DNA from: Ceratobasidium sp. AG-K
Taxonomy: Eukaryota > Basidiomycota > Agaricomycetes > Cantharellales > Ceratobasidiaceae
Direction of reading: 5' to 3'
Assembly (NCBI GenBank): GCA_037039685.1
Contig: JAWNGF010000008.1
Coordinates: 1,674,001 to 1,738,000, forward strand
DNA: 64,000 bases
The position numbers and the translations under genes are program-made. The notes below the pieces were generated by a model, which was not told where the DNA came from, did not search any database, and worked only from the letters and a program-made list of their open reading frames with translations. Below, in pieces: positions 1 to 11,678 of this stretch (position 1 is its first letter; every line of letters begins with the position of its first letter).

Positions 1-690
1 GCTGACTCGCACGCACCTGTTTGACATCTCTCGTCACCGGTGAGGGACGATCAGAAACCCCTCGCGAACCTGTCCCTGCCTGATACGAAGACAACTGCAA
101 TGTACTCCGACAGCTACTCTGGCAAGGAGCAAATCAAGTCAGTCCAGGTTCAGCAAGCTCGCTGCTCTGTTATCCTCACCTTCGTACGGGCACTGTAGCG
201 CCTGGTTGGGACACACGCCGAGAGACATAAAAGCCTCCATGCAAAGTGATAGTCCCAAAATAATTTCACAGCAGGGCGACTGGGGAAGTTCAAGGTTGAG
301 AAGATAGGATATGAGAAGCAAGCGACTTACACATCATCCACAGGTGGCTGGAGTCTCGGCAAGGTCGGCGTCCAACCGTTCCTCGGACGAAACGGGCAGA
401 GATACATCCCAATAAAATAGAAGGGTCGAGGCGATGTATTCTAGGCGAGAGATGAGTGGGCAATGGCTGTCCGGCAAGGCACTGAGAAAACTCACCGAGA
501 GTTTGACTTGATGTCAAGTGGCCAGCTGGTCTTCGGCCGATCGTGCGAGGTGGGAGACCATGTCCAAGACCCAATGTGCAGGGGAACGCTGCCAATCATC
601 AAGCATCTCCAGTCACAGGCGGGAATAACCATGTCCACAAGGCCAGGATGTGGTTGCCGTCTTGTGTTTCGAGTCGCGTTCTGGACATCG
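1..690. repeat. Direct repeat unit A, decayed copy of the 7987-8670 segment
   Basis: Positions 1 to about 690 align by eye, in the same orientation, with 7987 to about 8670. Both contain the same blocks, for example the run starting ACGCACCT and a minus-strand splice donor (reading acttac on plus) near 337 and 8319. On the minus strand this copy matches the start of the hypothetical gene at 7632-8237, but its frame is broken by small indels and stops, so it looks like a dead copy. It is cut by the window edge. Similarity fades after the block near 655-680, and the remaining ~200 bases up to the NLR-flank homology show nothing recognisable. Confidence 0.7.
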
Positions 691-919
691 AGTGTTGGTT
701 TGAACGAGTTTTGCCTCGCCCTCTCAGAGGGGCGGTCCTGGTGATGAGGAAGGCGAGAAATATAGGTCGAGTACATTCGATCTCTAGGCGGAAGCAGTCA
801 CTCGAGAACCGATTCTGAGTCATGTCAGAGGTCAACGTCAACGTCAACAGAAGGTGGAGGGAGGAAACAGAACAAGATCACCGGCGCTTGTGCACGGCAA
901 TTGCAAATTGACTGATTGA

Positions 920-2076
920 AGAGCCCGAGATGCGCCACGCGGACCACGACCCGCACTGACGTCTGCGCTGGGCACCTTTATCCGAACCAGTCACAAAACT
1001 AGGTCTTTGAACGTATACCTGTATATATTGTAAGTTCACGAAGACACTTGACGTGATGTCCAGAACATGGTCGAAACAGCGCGATAGTCGAGCCAGAGCC
1101 GGCTGCTGGTGCAACCGCATCGCTTCCTACATTGTGCTAATCGTGATACCTATGGAAGGCTAAAAATCTCCCCATGCTCTCTATTGCAATGCTTCACATG
1201 AAAGTAGTTTGGCGAGTCAAACACTAATAGGCTGGTTGGCTAGCAAACCAATCACGCATGCAGGTCGACTGTTGTCCATCGAGATCGATCCTCGTTCATT
1301 CTCGCATCAAGACGACCAACTTACCGCGCGATTCTCGCTCAGCCATCGAGTCTACCTGCAATAAAAACGCTGGAACTGTGGTGGATACATGGCCCTGGGT
1401 CCCCCGGCCGCTAAACTCCATGAGCTTGCCAGCGTCATCCATAGCGCCGAAGCTGGAGCAGCTGAGAGAGAGGGTAGGCTGGTGGGGAAAGTACGGCGTC
1501 GTAACTCTCAGGCACGGCTATGGGTGAATGCGTCTGCTTCGGGTAGTGTGGGACAGGTGCCTGGCTGACCGTACTTTGATCAGTGCACCCGCCCTGCAGC
1601 CTTTCGAGGCACTCCGGCGCGCCATGATTCGCCTCTGACTGTCTCGGTGAGCGGTCTATCTGGCCAGGTAGGCATCTTCGCCTCGCCGTTCCAGTCTTGA
1701 ATCATGCCGGAAACGAGGGACAAGGACTGCGGCACATGTGGCTGTTCGCTGGTCACGCCTCGCAGCAAAACTTGCCCAGCAACGAGCGAGTGTGATGTAC
1801 CGCTCACTCTCTAGACTATGCAATACGAGTTATTTGCCATAATCCCCTGATCCGTTCGAGACAAAATGTACATTTAACGCTGGAAGCAACAAGAAACTCA
1901 GAACGACCAAACTTGTGGTACCCGGTTCCTCAATCTGATCTATGCTCGCCAACATGGGGGATCGCAAGATCCGATCGGCGACAGCAGCCGGACTACGCAA
2001 GGAGACACAACTGGGATTAACGCGAGCCACTGGACGTGCAGAGTTGGAGATAATGACTCACACCAACTCAGCTGAA
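920..2076 (-). repeat. Duplicated 3' flank of NLR copy 1 (no confident gene)
   Basis: This is the DNA immediately downstream of the minus-strand NACHT-WD40 gene. It aligns patchily but collinearly with 58605 to about 59762, downstream of the paralogue, showing that the duplication extends more than 1 kb past the stop codons. Conserved islands include one around 1400-1440 (minus strand) and one around 1040-1100. One island can be read as a similar peptide in both copies (MYPPQF-like against VYPPQF), but the two are separated by a 2-nt indel and stops, so no continuous gene is supported. It may be a decayed neighbouring gene or a long 3' transcript tail. Confidence 0.6.
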
Positions 2077-5000
2077 TCAAGGCTTGTAGCATTCGGTCCA
2101 TGCCTCTCCAAGCTTCGCCGACTCGAGGTCTAGCTGGACGGAACCGTTGATGTTGATGAGCAGGGAGTTGCGGGGGTTCATCAAGCTAGCATGCAGATCG
2201 GGTGGCACCCATGCGAGCAGGCGAGACTCCGAGTCGACGACCCAGCCATCGTCTTGCAGCTCCCAGGGCTGATGGGCGTAGGATGGCTTGGTGCCCTTGT
2301 CACCGTCACCTGGGAGATAATCTGGTTAGCTGTCTTCTGTATAGCCCGCAATTGAGAAGTACCTTGGGTTTCCTTGGCTTGGAGGAGATCGGCAATGTCC
2401 CATACACGGATGGACAGATCAACAGACCCTGAGACAATTTGTCCGCCTTTGGGCGAGAAAGCGACTGAGCGAACAAAGAGTGTATGTCCAATGAGCGGAC
2501 TTCCCACTGCCTGACCAGATCTTGCGTCCCAGAGCCGTATGGTCTTGTCATAAGATCCTGAGACTACATAAGAGCTGTCAGGGGAGAAGCATACCGAGCG
2601 GACTTCGTCTGTATGTCCGAGAAGTGGCCCAAAGACACCTTGGCCGCTATTAGCATCCCAAAGTCGAACGGCTTTGTCTCTTGAGCCAGAGGCAATGCGA
2701 GTCCCGTCAGGAGAGACGCAAACGGTCCAGACCAGGCTGGTGTGCCCTTTGAGAGGTGGGAGTGCGGGTTGCCTACTGCTCACATCCCAAACAAGAATGG
2801 TCCCGTCATCTGACCCAGAGACAATTCGAAGGCTATCGGGAGAGAAGCAAACTGAATAGACCCAATCTTTATGTGCCTCGAGTGGACTGCCAACCGGTTC
2901 CCCGCTTTGTGCGTTCCATAACCGTATGGTCTCGTCTTCCGAGCAAGATGCAACCAGAGCTCCGTCAGGTGAGAAGCACACTGTGAACACCCTGCCAGAG
3001 TGACCAGTCAGAGGCTTGCCCACTGCTTCCCCGCTGTATGCTTCCCATAGCTGTACCGTCTTGTCCCTGGAGCCAGATGCGATCCGGGACTCGTCAGGTG
3101 AGAAACACACAGAGTTGACCCAGTCAGTATGCCCCTTCATCGGACCGACGGCAATCTGCCCGCTCTGTGCGTCCCAGATGCATATCGTCCCATCATTCGA
3201 GCCGGAGAGAATGCGAGTGGCGTCGTGCGAGAACGCCACCGATGTGACTGCCCGTGTATGGCCTTGGAGTGGGGTATCTGCTGGACCTTGACTGCGAGCA
3301 TCCCATACTCGGATGGTTCTGTCACCCGAGCTAGAGACTATGCGTGCGCTGTCGGATGAGAAGCGGACACGCCAGACGACGTTGGTGTGACCTGTGAATA
3401 CTCGAACAAGCTGTGGTTTGCCTTCGACGTTCCATAGTCGTACTGTGTCGTCGGCCGACCCCGAGACGATTTGCTTGCCATCAGGCGAGAATGCGACTGA
3501 GTCGACCCTGCGAGTGTGCCCTTCGATTGCATGAACGTTCACCTGGCCATTTAGGTTGCTCCAAATCCGTATTACACCATCCTGAGAGCCAGTGAGCAGG
3601 CGTGTATCGTCTGGGGAGAAACATATAGAGTTGATTCTATCAGTACTCCGCGAGAGACGGCCAAGCAACATCCGGCCGCTCTCAGCGTCCCAGACGTGTA
3701 TGGTTCCATCGCTATGGCCGGAGGCAATGCGACTGCCATCGGAAGAAACACAAATCGACCACACCCCTCTGTTCTGGCCTTGCAGTGGACCGAGGACTGT
3801 GCGTCCGCTCTCGAGGCTCCACGCACGGATGGTGCCGTCCCGCGACCCAGAAACAACTCGCTTGCCGTCAGGAAACAAGCACACAGAGTTCACATAGTCC
3901 GTATGCCCTACTAGTGGCTCAAGCACTTGCTGACCGCTGTTTGTATCCCAGACCTTCACTGTTTTGTCGTCGGAGCATGAGATCAGTCGTGCGCCATCGT
4001 TGGAGAATACGGCGTCCTTGACCCTCTCGTCATGATCTAATGGACCCAAGACAATCCGGCCTGTAGTTCCGTCTATAATTAAAACAGAGGACTCGACGGC
4101 GCATGCAAGTAGCGACTCGTCCGGGGAGAGACAAACAGACCATACCGAACCCGGTAATGGCCATGTAGCTAGGAGCGCAAGCTGGCGCCTTGTCATGGCT
4201 GATCCACGGGCCTGAATTGACCCGCACATCCTTTTGGTATAGTGTTTGGTGATAGGTGCCGACTCTGGCCAGAATGGAAGCATAGAGATGTAAATGTGTG
4301 GTGTGCTTTGTGAGATAGCGTGGCTGGTGTACGTGGTCACGAACCGCCAAGCATCATGCACAAGGTCCACCGTCTCCTGGGGGCACGCCTGGGCCTAGGA
4401 ATATGTGATTATGTGAATGAAAAGCTATGACATAGTAAGATTATGTCTTACTCACATTACTCCAGCCTGCTGCCAATTGTAGTATGCCAGGCCCAAGGTG
4501 CATGCACTCTTTCAGGTTGAGCACCTCCATCCAAAGTAGAAGCCGCTCCGACAGGAACTCGTACAGTAACTTGGGTATGTCATCGGTCATCTCCCCCAGC
4601 TTCATGTGTACCACCCAATAACGACATGCATAGAACAGCTGTGCAGATATTGCTTGGTCGGCACGCTTAGTTATATCCAAGACACTCTTATCGCGTAAGT
4701 ACGAAGACTCGAGCTTGCAGATGTTGAAATGAAAGGCGCTTGCCCTGATCACGTTGAAACCTGATTCTGCGATCAAAGTATGAGTAGTTTGAGGGTCACA
4801 GTGGAATGCAATCGAGCGCGCATGATCGCGCATGAAGTCAGGGAACGATTGGTGCAACGTGTTCACAACTCCGCTAGACTCGGCAACATTCAGCACCGAG
4901 CAGAGTAGTCTCAGTAGCCCATTGACCTGCTCTGCGTTGTCTACTCCAAGTAAATTGGACAGCGCCTCGACGGTCATCTGCTCCTGTGCACATATGATCA

Positions 5001-7019
5001 CATCCAGAAGGGTTTTCATCAGAGTTCGGTCCGACTCGTCCAGGTGTCGATTTTCAAATGCAGACTGCAGGATGGATGTGTACAGTGCATCAATGTCCCG
5101 ATCCTTCCCGTCTTTCGAGGGTGGGACCAGACCGAGTATCATGCTCAGTCGCTTCGCGTGTTGTCCGAAAGGTAGACCGTCTTTAATGTAGCGAGCAGCT
5201 GTGGACGCATAGATGAATAACACGCCGGAGTGAGCTACAAGAGCTGCAAGCTGAGCTGGAGGGAGGGGGACATGCTCGAGTTCTGCCTTAAGGTACGTCT
5301 CGATATCAAGCCTGACCATGTTTGCGTCGAGATCATGCAGCACTAAGCGGGATTCATGATTAACGCCAGTGGTGCTCATCATTCGGGAATATATCTGCGG
5401 TTCAGGTCGACTGGATAGTAAAAATCGTATGGGGAGGTTCAGAAGGGATGACCTGGAGAGCAGGGTATCGATAATCTGGCCAATGCTGTCGTCATTTTCG
5501 CATTCGTCTAGTGCATCGATCACGACGATAAAATCTGTTGGCAAAGTGTGTTGAACTTCCAACAGCGGCTTGACAAGCAAGTGTTTGAACTGTGTCTTCA
5601 GCACCCGAGTATGCACGTCAGGGTCAGCATCCAGTACTTTCAGTAGCGCTCCACAAAAAGGTAACGAAAAACGAGCAAGCTGATATGCAACGGCGGGTAT
5701 GATCAGCTTGACATCCCGGCACTCGGGTATCTGTCGTGAGCAGAAGAAGCTGGCTGCTAGCTCGGCGGCTGTTTCGAGTTCGGCGCAGAGACTATATGCG
5801 ATGGTGGTCTTGCCTGTCCCAGCCATGCCATTCATCCAGTATACTTCGGCACCGTCCTGGTTGCGGGCCCAGTCAAGCAGTCTCGCCAACTCGTCCTTGC
5901 GAGTGCCTTCTGTGCATTCCCGCCTCTGGATCTGCTCGGATGCGCTGGAGTCATAAGCTGCTGAGGCTACGGCTAAAAGCTGTCGCAGTCGCGCCTCCTG
6001 TGTGTGGGTTATACACCAACGCGCGCACGGCTATCAGCAGCTTGCCTTGTCTAGTTTGTCCACTATCTCCCACATGCTCAGGTTTGCATTTAGCTGTACT
6101 TCATCATTAACGGCTGCTTCACTCAGCGTGAGTGATCTACTGACTTTAAGCCGCTCGATATGGCTCTGGATTCGCTGGTAGCATTCCAGCACTTGGTCCG
6201 TGTTTCCCAAAGCCTCCATATATCTTCGCGGTGCGCCTCTTGCCGACTTTTGTTCAACGATCCGCAGTTCAGCGTTGATTCCGCTTTTAACGCTCCTGTC
6301 AGCTCCAGATACGCCAGACGCATATAGCAACCTACGCGCATAGGTTCTTCATGCTTGCCGACATTCTTGGGTTCGTCACGCCATTGAGGTGTTGACCGAG
6401 GTCTTCAAGCAGGGAATCCAGCTTTGTTCGTAGGTCAGTATACCCACTGTTCTCTGCGGCCGCACTCTGCACACGGTGTCTCAACCCGACTCTCTAGGAA
6501 ACAACTGCCCGAGCTCACCTCGAACACTTCAACAAGCTCGCTGAACCCATCGATGGCAGCCTTGAATGGCGGGAATACCTCGGCCGTCGAGCCAAGTGCT
6601 TTTAGTAGCAGCTTGAGGCCAGGCCACTTCGCCGCGCTTGGTTCTTCTTTGATCAGTGGTGTTACGTTAACAGGGGCCGAGTTCTGAGAGACCAGGAGGG
6701 TTGGCGCCGACTCCCGAGGTGGGGTACTGGCGAGCACATCTTGCGTGGTGTTCGCTAGGCTGTCGCTTGGAGTGGATTCTAGACCGACTGGAGCAGGTGA
6801 CACTAAATTGATCGAAGAAGAGGGAAGATGAGACACAGAGTCAGAGGTGCTGGGTAGTGGAGTGATTGCACGTCGAGAGTCCTGCGGTACAGGGCTTAGA
6901 CTCCCAGTCGGCTTGGTCAAGTCTGGTAGGGAGGCCGAAGTATGGCTTCCTGAACCCGCACCTATTTTTTGTTTCACGCTGTCTTTGAATCGCGAGTACT
7001 GGCTTTTGATTTTTTTCAT
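2077..7019 (-). CDS. NACHT-WD40 STAND (NLR-like) protein, copy 1
   Basis: Predicted signalling NTPase of the HET-E/HNWD-like STAND class, a group linked in fungi to non-self recognition and programmed cell death. I model seven exons and about 1,540 residues. Exon 1 (6519-7019) encodes a Ser/Pro-rich head followed by a helical segment. After short exons comes NACHT with Walker A GMAGTGKTT (about residue 330) and Walker B VVIDALDE. After the 4395-4455 intron come 14 WD40 repeats (WD or equivalent at each blade end), enough for two seven-bladed propellers. A last exon after the 2310-2362 intron encodes a short conserved tail. The 5998-6045 intron is GC-AG; using it keeps the frame and matches the paralogue. 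The 7019 start is the only ATG ahead of the conserved head. The gene appears intact. The ligand and downstream partner are unknown. Confidence 0.88.
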
Positions 7020-7067
7020 GGCTGTTCTCGAGTATGGTGGTGCTGATAGACAGGGCCACGCTGTGAG

Positions 7068-7077
7068 CGCTAAGATA
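7068..7077 (-). promoter_or_regulatory. TATCTTAGCG decamer upstream of NLR copy 1
   Basis: On the minus strand this decamer lies about 50 bases upstream of the NLR start codon. The same decamer occurs upstream of the paralogue at 53607-53616 and 53555-53564, and further out at 52181-52190. The copies at 7068 and 53607 both continue with CT after the decamer. A shared promoter element is an inference. It could also be inherited from the duplication, but the additional upstream copies argue that it is more than that. Confidence 0.4.
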
Positions 7078-7631
7078 AATGATTGAGATCCACGTTGTGG
7101 TCAAGTGACCTGGGAACTGTCCCGAAATCGAGAGCGATCAAAATACTGCATAAATGATCGACACGTTCCTGGATGCAAGGATTGAAGGACACCAGCACAC
7201 GATTCAAGGTGGTGTGAATTCATTATATTCATATTCGAAAATAAAATAAATATGCACTGCGCCTGCACGAACCATGCACAGGCCAGAAACTTCGCCCCGA
7301 TCATCTCGACGCTACAAACGAACACTGGGTTCGAGTTATGTCCTAGAAATCCCATCGAGGGGACATCCAACTGCTTTCGGAGCGGGAACAGGGATAACCA
7401 TCCAGAAATCATCACGAAACCCGGTGACGCACTCGGTTCCAACCCTGCCACTCGTCCGCTCGCTGTCAATCATCCTCTAGGGCCACAACACTGCCCCTCA
7501 GAGTTTGTTCCGGATCCCGACGCATCCAAACCACCCCCGGACATTCCCCATAGCCCCAGCTACGAGCGAGTTGGGATATTCACGCATGTTGCCGAGTAAG
7601 CCAGCGTGAACCGAACGTAGCACCAGTTACC
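7078..7631. other. Intergenic, no gene supported
   Basis: About 550 bases between NLR copy 1 and the next minus-strand gene. Several short open frames cross here on both strands, but none has a domain, a paralogue in the window or convincing splice borders. It presumably contains the NLR copy 1 promoter next to 7019 and the 3' region of the 7632-8237 gene. Confidence 0.5.
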
Positions 7632-8237
7632 CTAACACCCCCAGTTGAATCCTACTCCAGCGAACGACGACAACTCGTCTCCGATTTCCTCCAATTTCCG
7701 CCATTTGTCGGGGCCGCCGACCAGTACAGTAAGCGGAAGTAGCGCAAGCCAGACGGGGTTTAGGGCGGAATAGGCGATCACCAGTCCCAGTTGCCCAATG
7801 ACGAGTCTGTTGTGCTTGCTCGATGAGTCGTAGTCATTTTGTGAGATGGGTTGTGGAGGTTGGATCCGGGGTGTGGCGACCAGGCAGTGAGACTCGGAAG
7901 GGGTCGGTGGTAGTACATCAACGGTAATATGGCAAGCACCTTTCGAGGGAGAGCTATCACACAAAAGTATAAGCAGTCTTCGCGCTGAGCTAACTCGCAC
8001 GCACCTATTTGACATTTCTCGTCGCCGGTGAGGGACGATCAGAAACCCTTCGCGAACCAGTCCACGCCCGACACGAAGATAACTACAATGTATACCGACA
8101 GCCACTCTAGCTAGGAGCAAATCAAGCCAGTTCAGGTTCGGCCGGATCACTACTCCGTTATCCTCACCGCCATACGGGCCTGTAGCGCCTTGTCGGGACG
8201 CACGCCGAGGAACGTAGAAGTCTTCATGCGAGGTCAT
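7632..8237 (-). CDS. Hypothetical protein with C-terminal hydrophobic segment
   Basis: A 201-residue open frame from ATG at 8237. I do not recognise it. A hydrophobic stretch at about residues 145-172 (start LVIGQLGLVIAY) could be a membrane segment, followed by a polar C-terminus ending in GFNWGC. A possible non-coding 5' exon and intron lie just upstream: the acttac motif at about 8316-8321 on plus is a minus-strand donor, with an acceptor near 8268. The first ~70 codons are duplicated in decayed form at 1-330, which suggests a repeated locus in which this copy kept its frame. It may have additional introns that I cannot place. Expression is unproven. Confidence 0.4.
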   Translation of the reverse strand: MTSHEDFYVPRRASRQGATGPYGGEDNGVVIRPNLNWLDLLLARVAVGIHCSYLRVGRGLVREGFLIVPHRRREMSNRCVRVSSARRLLILLCDSSPSKGACHITVDVLPPTPSESHCLVATPRIQPPQPISQNDYDSSSKHNRLVIGQLGLVIAYSALNPVWLALLPLTVLVGGPDKWRKLEEIGDELSSFAGVGFNWGC

Positions 8238-8670
8238 GGTTCCAAACTAATTCTCACTGCAAGGTGGCTGGGTAAGTTCAAGGTTGAGAAGATAGAATAT
8301 GAGAAGCGAGCGACTTACACATCATCCACAGGTGGTTGGAGTCTCGGCGGGGTCGACACCCAACCCTTCCTTGAGACGAAACGATCAGAGGTCATTTACT
8401 TCCAAGCAAAATAAAAGTGTCAGAGCGAGGCATCCTAGTCGGGAGATGATGGTAGGCGGTGGCTGTTCGATGAGGGATCAACAAAACTCACCGAGAGTTT
8501 GACTTGGTGTCAAGTGGCCAGCTGTTCTTCGGGTGACCGGGCCAGATGAGCGACCATCTCCAAGGCAGAAGAACCGTTTCCAATCATCGAGTACCTCCAG
8601 TCACAGGCAGGAAAGACTACATCCACAAAGCTAGCACGCCGTTGTCGCCTTGTGTCTCGAATCGCGTTGG
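7987..8670. repeat. Direct repeat unit B
   Basis: Same-orientation partner of 1-690. Together the two units bracket NLR copy 1 at roughly 8 kb spacing, so unequal crossing-over between them could delete or duplicate the NLR. The unit includes the start of the hypothetical gene at 7632-8237 and about 430 bases upstream of it. Confidence 0.7.
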
Positions 8671-8942
8671 GTAGTCTCAGACTTCAGCTTGGGTTGCTCG
8701 CAATGAAGTGTCGATGGCTTGGCAAGAGATTCTTGGAGGATTGCAGAACTATGCCGCAGACCGCGTCACCCAGGGCTGCCGGCATGGATTTCGTCGAGTC
8801 AAGCTCCGAGTCATACCTATCCGACAGCTCACGTGACTGAACGCCATTCGCTCGTAGCTCAGCGGCCAACTCGGCTACACTTGGATCAAGGGCAACCCCA
8901 AATTCAAGTGGTCCAAGTGAGCGCATCATGGCACCTCCCTGG

Positions 8943-8950
8943 TATAAATA
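8943..8950 (+). promoter_or_regulatory. TATA box of the P450 gene
   Basis: TATAAATA lies 49 bases upstream of the P450 start codon at 8999. This is a plausible distance for a short 5' leader. No other element was identified. Confidence 0.5.
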
Positions 8951-8998
8951 CAGCGTCATTCAGGCATTACCTCCAAGCCATCAACTTTTCGCTGGACT

Positions 8999-11446
8999 AT
9001 GTCGACCATCCTTACAGATTCCAGAATTGCGGAGCACATAACCTTTAGTCGATTGCTCTTCCTAGCCACCGGGATAGCTCTGGTCAAGTTTAGACACCAA
9101 GTCTATCGCCCTATTCGCAACTGGCGTTCTCCACTTCGCCACTTACCAGGTCCAGAGAATGATAGCTGGATACTTGGACACTTTATCACTCTGATACAAT
9201 CGGAAAACATCTGGGATAGATGGACAGCGAAATTTGGAGGCACTTTTTGTTTCAGGGGATTCCTCGGAGTTAGTTTCTTGGTTATTTTGTTCACAGCCAG
9301 TCTGTAACCTCTAGACACAGTCCTATCAGCTTTGTACCACCGATATGCGTGCTGTCAACTAGTGGGTGCCGATGCAGACTACTCTGGCGAGATTCCCTCA
9401 ATTAAATTCACTTGGATAAACAGCATACTGTCGCATAACACGATTTTCCCCAAGCCAGAAGCGACGCGCAAGGCCCTCGGTCAACTCATAGGAGAAGGCA
9501 AGTCTGTCGTGCCTATAGTTCCTCATTGCTTCGCTGACAGACCGCTTACTTCAGGGATTTTGTCTGCCGATGAGGAGACTCACAAACGCCAGGTAGGCTC
9601 AAATGCAGCGGTGGCATGTTGACGATGTTGAACTGAGTGATTAATGCAAAGCGTCGCATTATGGTACGAAGTATTGCCCTTGCAGCTCCCACTGATCCCT
9701 CTGAGAATCAAGCTTTAGAACCCAGCCTTTGGAGCGCTTCACATTCGAGACCTGGTGCCTACATTTTGGGCTAAATCCAACAAGGTGCCATAGCATGGCT
9801 TTCCCAAAAAACCTACTAACATGTCGCGTCCCAGCTTCGGGATATATGGCTTGAGATAATACGCGATCATCCCGAAGGGGTGGAAATTGACGTGCTTTCG
9901 TGGCTGACTCGCGCAACTTTGGATACGATTGGCGTGGCGGGTGGGTCCAGCATCAGTAGACACGTATTAGACTAATACCGAGAAACGCAAGGATTTGGCT
10001 ACGAGTTTCGCTCACTCGAAGATGAAGACAAAGATGCGCTCGCCAAGGCATTTACAGAAATATTCAATTCGAATGAAAATATTGGTGCACTAGAGGTCAT
10101 CAAAGGGCTTTTGTTTCATTATGCCGGAATAGTGAGCGCCCACCTATCTTCTAGCCGCTATCCCACTCATCCTCAGTGATAGCGTACTGCGAGTGCCAAG
10201 CGAGTCGATGACAACCTATCCACGTAGGTAGCGCCATGGTGCCTTGAAATCCATTCACAAATATTTTAGTATACGTCGCATTGGCATGGGCCTGGTCGAA
10301 GACAAGAAACTACTCTTTCAGGGAGGCAAAGGAAACGAAGAGTCACAAGGCCGCGATCTCCTAACGTTGCTCATCAAATCAAACCTGGCTAATGATGCGG
10401 GCAAACATCAAGGAATGTCGGACGAGGAGGTCTTTGGGCGTATGTATAATGATCCATTCCCTTATAATGTCCCATTCCCTTAGTGATCTCGATCTTTTTA
10501 TGTAGAAATTTCAACTATTCTTACCGCTGGACATGAAACCACCACTTCATCCACTACATGGGCGCTGTATGCGCTGACCAAGTATCCAGAAATCCAAGCC
10601 AAGTTGCGAGAGGAACTGCAAACTGCCGGGCTAGGGGACGAACCCACTATGGATGAACTAGAGAAGCTAAGTTATTTGAATAACTTCATGCGTGAGGCCC
10701 TTCGCGTGTATGCTGTAGTTCCTTTGGGTGGTCGTGAAGCAGCCGCGGACACGATTATACCTGTTGGACGAAGCTTTGTTGACGCGCGCGGTGTAGTCCA
10801 GACCGAGATTCGGTGAGCGTTGAAGAATTGCATTGAAGCTCATTCAAATTAATTGATAAAATGTCAGGGTCCAAAAAGGCGATAGTGTTGCAATTCCGAT
10901 ACTGGCGATGAACCGAGCAAAGGAGTTTTGGGGAGAAGATGCCCTCGAGTTCAAGTTCGTCGCAGGACTGTTGGTGAGACTCGGCGAACTAATAATCGCA
11001 TTGCAGGCCAGAACGCTGGGACAACCTCCCGAGTGCAGTCAAAGATATGCCAGGAGTGTGGGGCCATCAGATGACGTACGTATCGATGGGTGGGCTATAT
11101 TCTTCGGAACCCTTCTTACATACAAATGCAGGTTCATATCCGGGCCACATGCGTGCATTGGCTACCGGTTTGCTGTAGTCGAGTAAGTTGATTGCGTTCA
11201 CGGTTCGATCAAAATCTAATACCCCCCGAGGATGAAGACACTTATCTACACTTTGGTTCGCTCTTTTGAGTTTGACATCGATCCACACATCGAAGTGGAG
11301 GGAAAGGCTGGGTAAGAGAGTTCGAATATTTGTACCCGACTATGACTTATGCAATTATCTCAAGGTTGGGTACCCGGCCAGTTGTCAAAGGCGACAAGAA
11401 GCGGAACCGAATGCCCTTGATTTGCAAGGCAGCTACATTAGAGTAG
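8999..11446 (+). CDS. Cytochrome P450 monooxygenase
   Basis: Heme-thiolate monooxygenase, likely ER-anchored. The N-terminus has a short hydrophobic segment (SRLLFLATGIALV) followed by basic residues and the proline-rich hinge LPGPENDSW. The gene is split by many small introns. Exon 1 is 8999-9268 and exon 2 (9330-9361) is only 32 nt, with phase-2 joining restoring a tyrosine codon. Hallmarks in order: I-helix AGHETTT (about 10530), ExxR in REALRVY (about 10695), and the heme loop FISGPHACIGYRF with the cysteine ligand (about 11132-11170). It ends with KRNRMPLICKAATLE and a stop at 11444. All motifs are present, so the gene looks functional even though no single open frame spans it. Substrate and CYP family are not assigned. 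Its 3' end converges on the chimeric gene at 11679. Confidence 0.85.
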
Positions 11447-11678
11447 TTATTGCTCAGGCACTCGTACCCATCCCACCGTTGTATTTATCGGTCCCTCTGC
11501 TATAATATTACCCCCGCTCGTTCGCCCTTGCAAACCTACCCTTTGCCCCAATAAAATTATCAAGGAACCGAAATCCAGTCAGAACTAACGTCCATGCATG
11601 TCAAATTTCAACATAGGAAACTCCACATTGTGTCATGCCTAGTGGCAGCTTGGTACTAGGCACAAGAGATCCACCTGT

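Noticed and set aside
8684..8959. 91-codon minus-strand frame beginning next to the P450 TATA box
   Set aside because: It overlaps the P450 promoter, has no relatives in the window and no convincing splice continuation.
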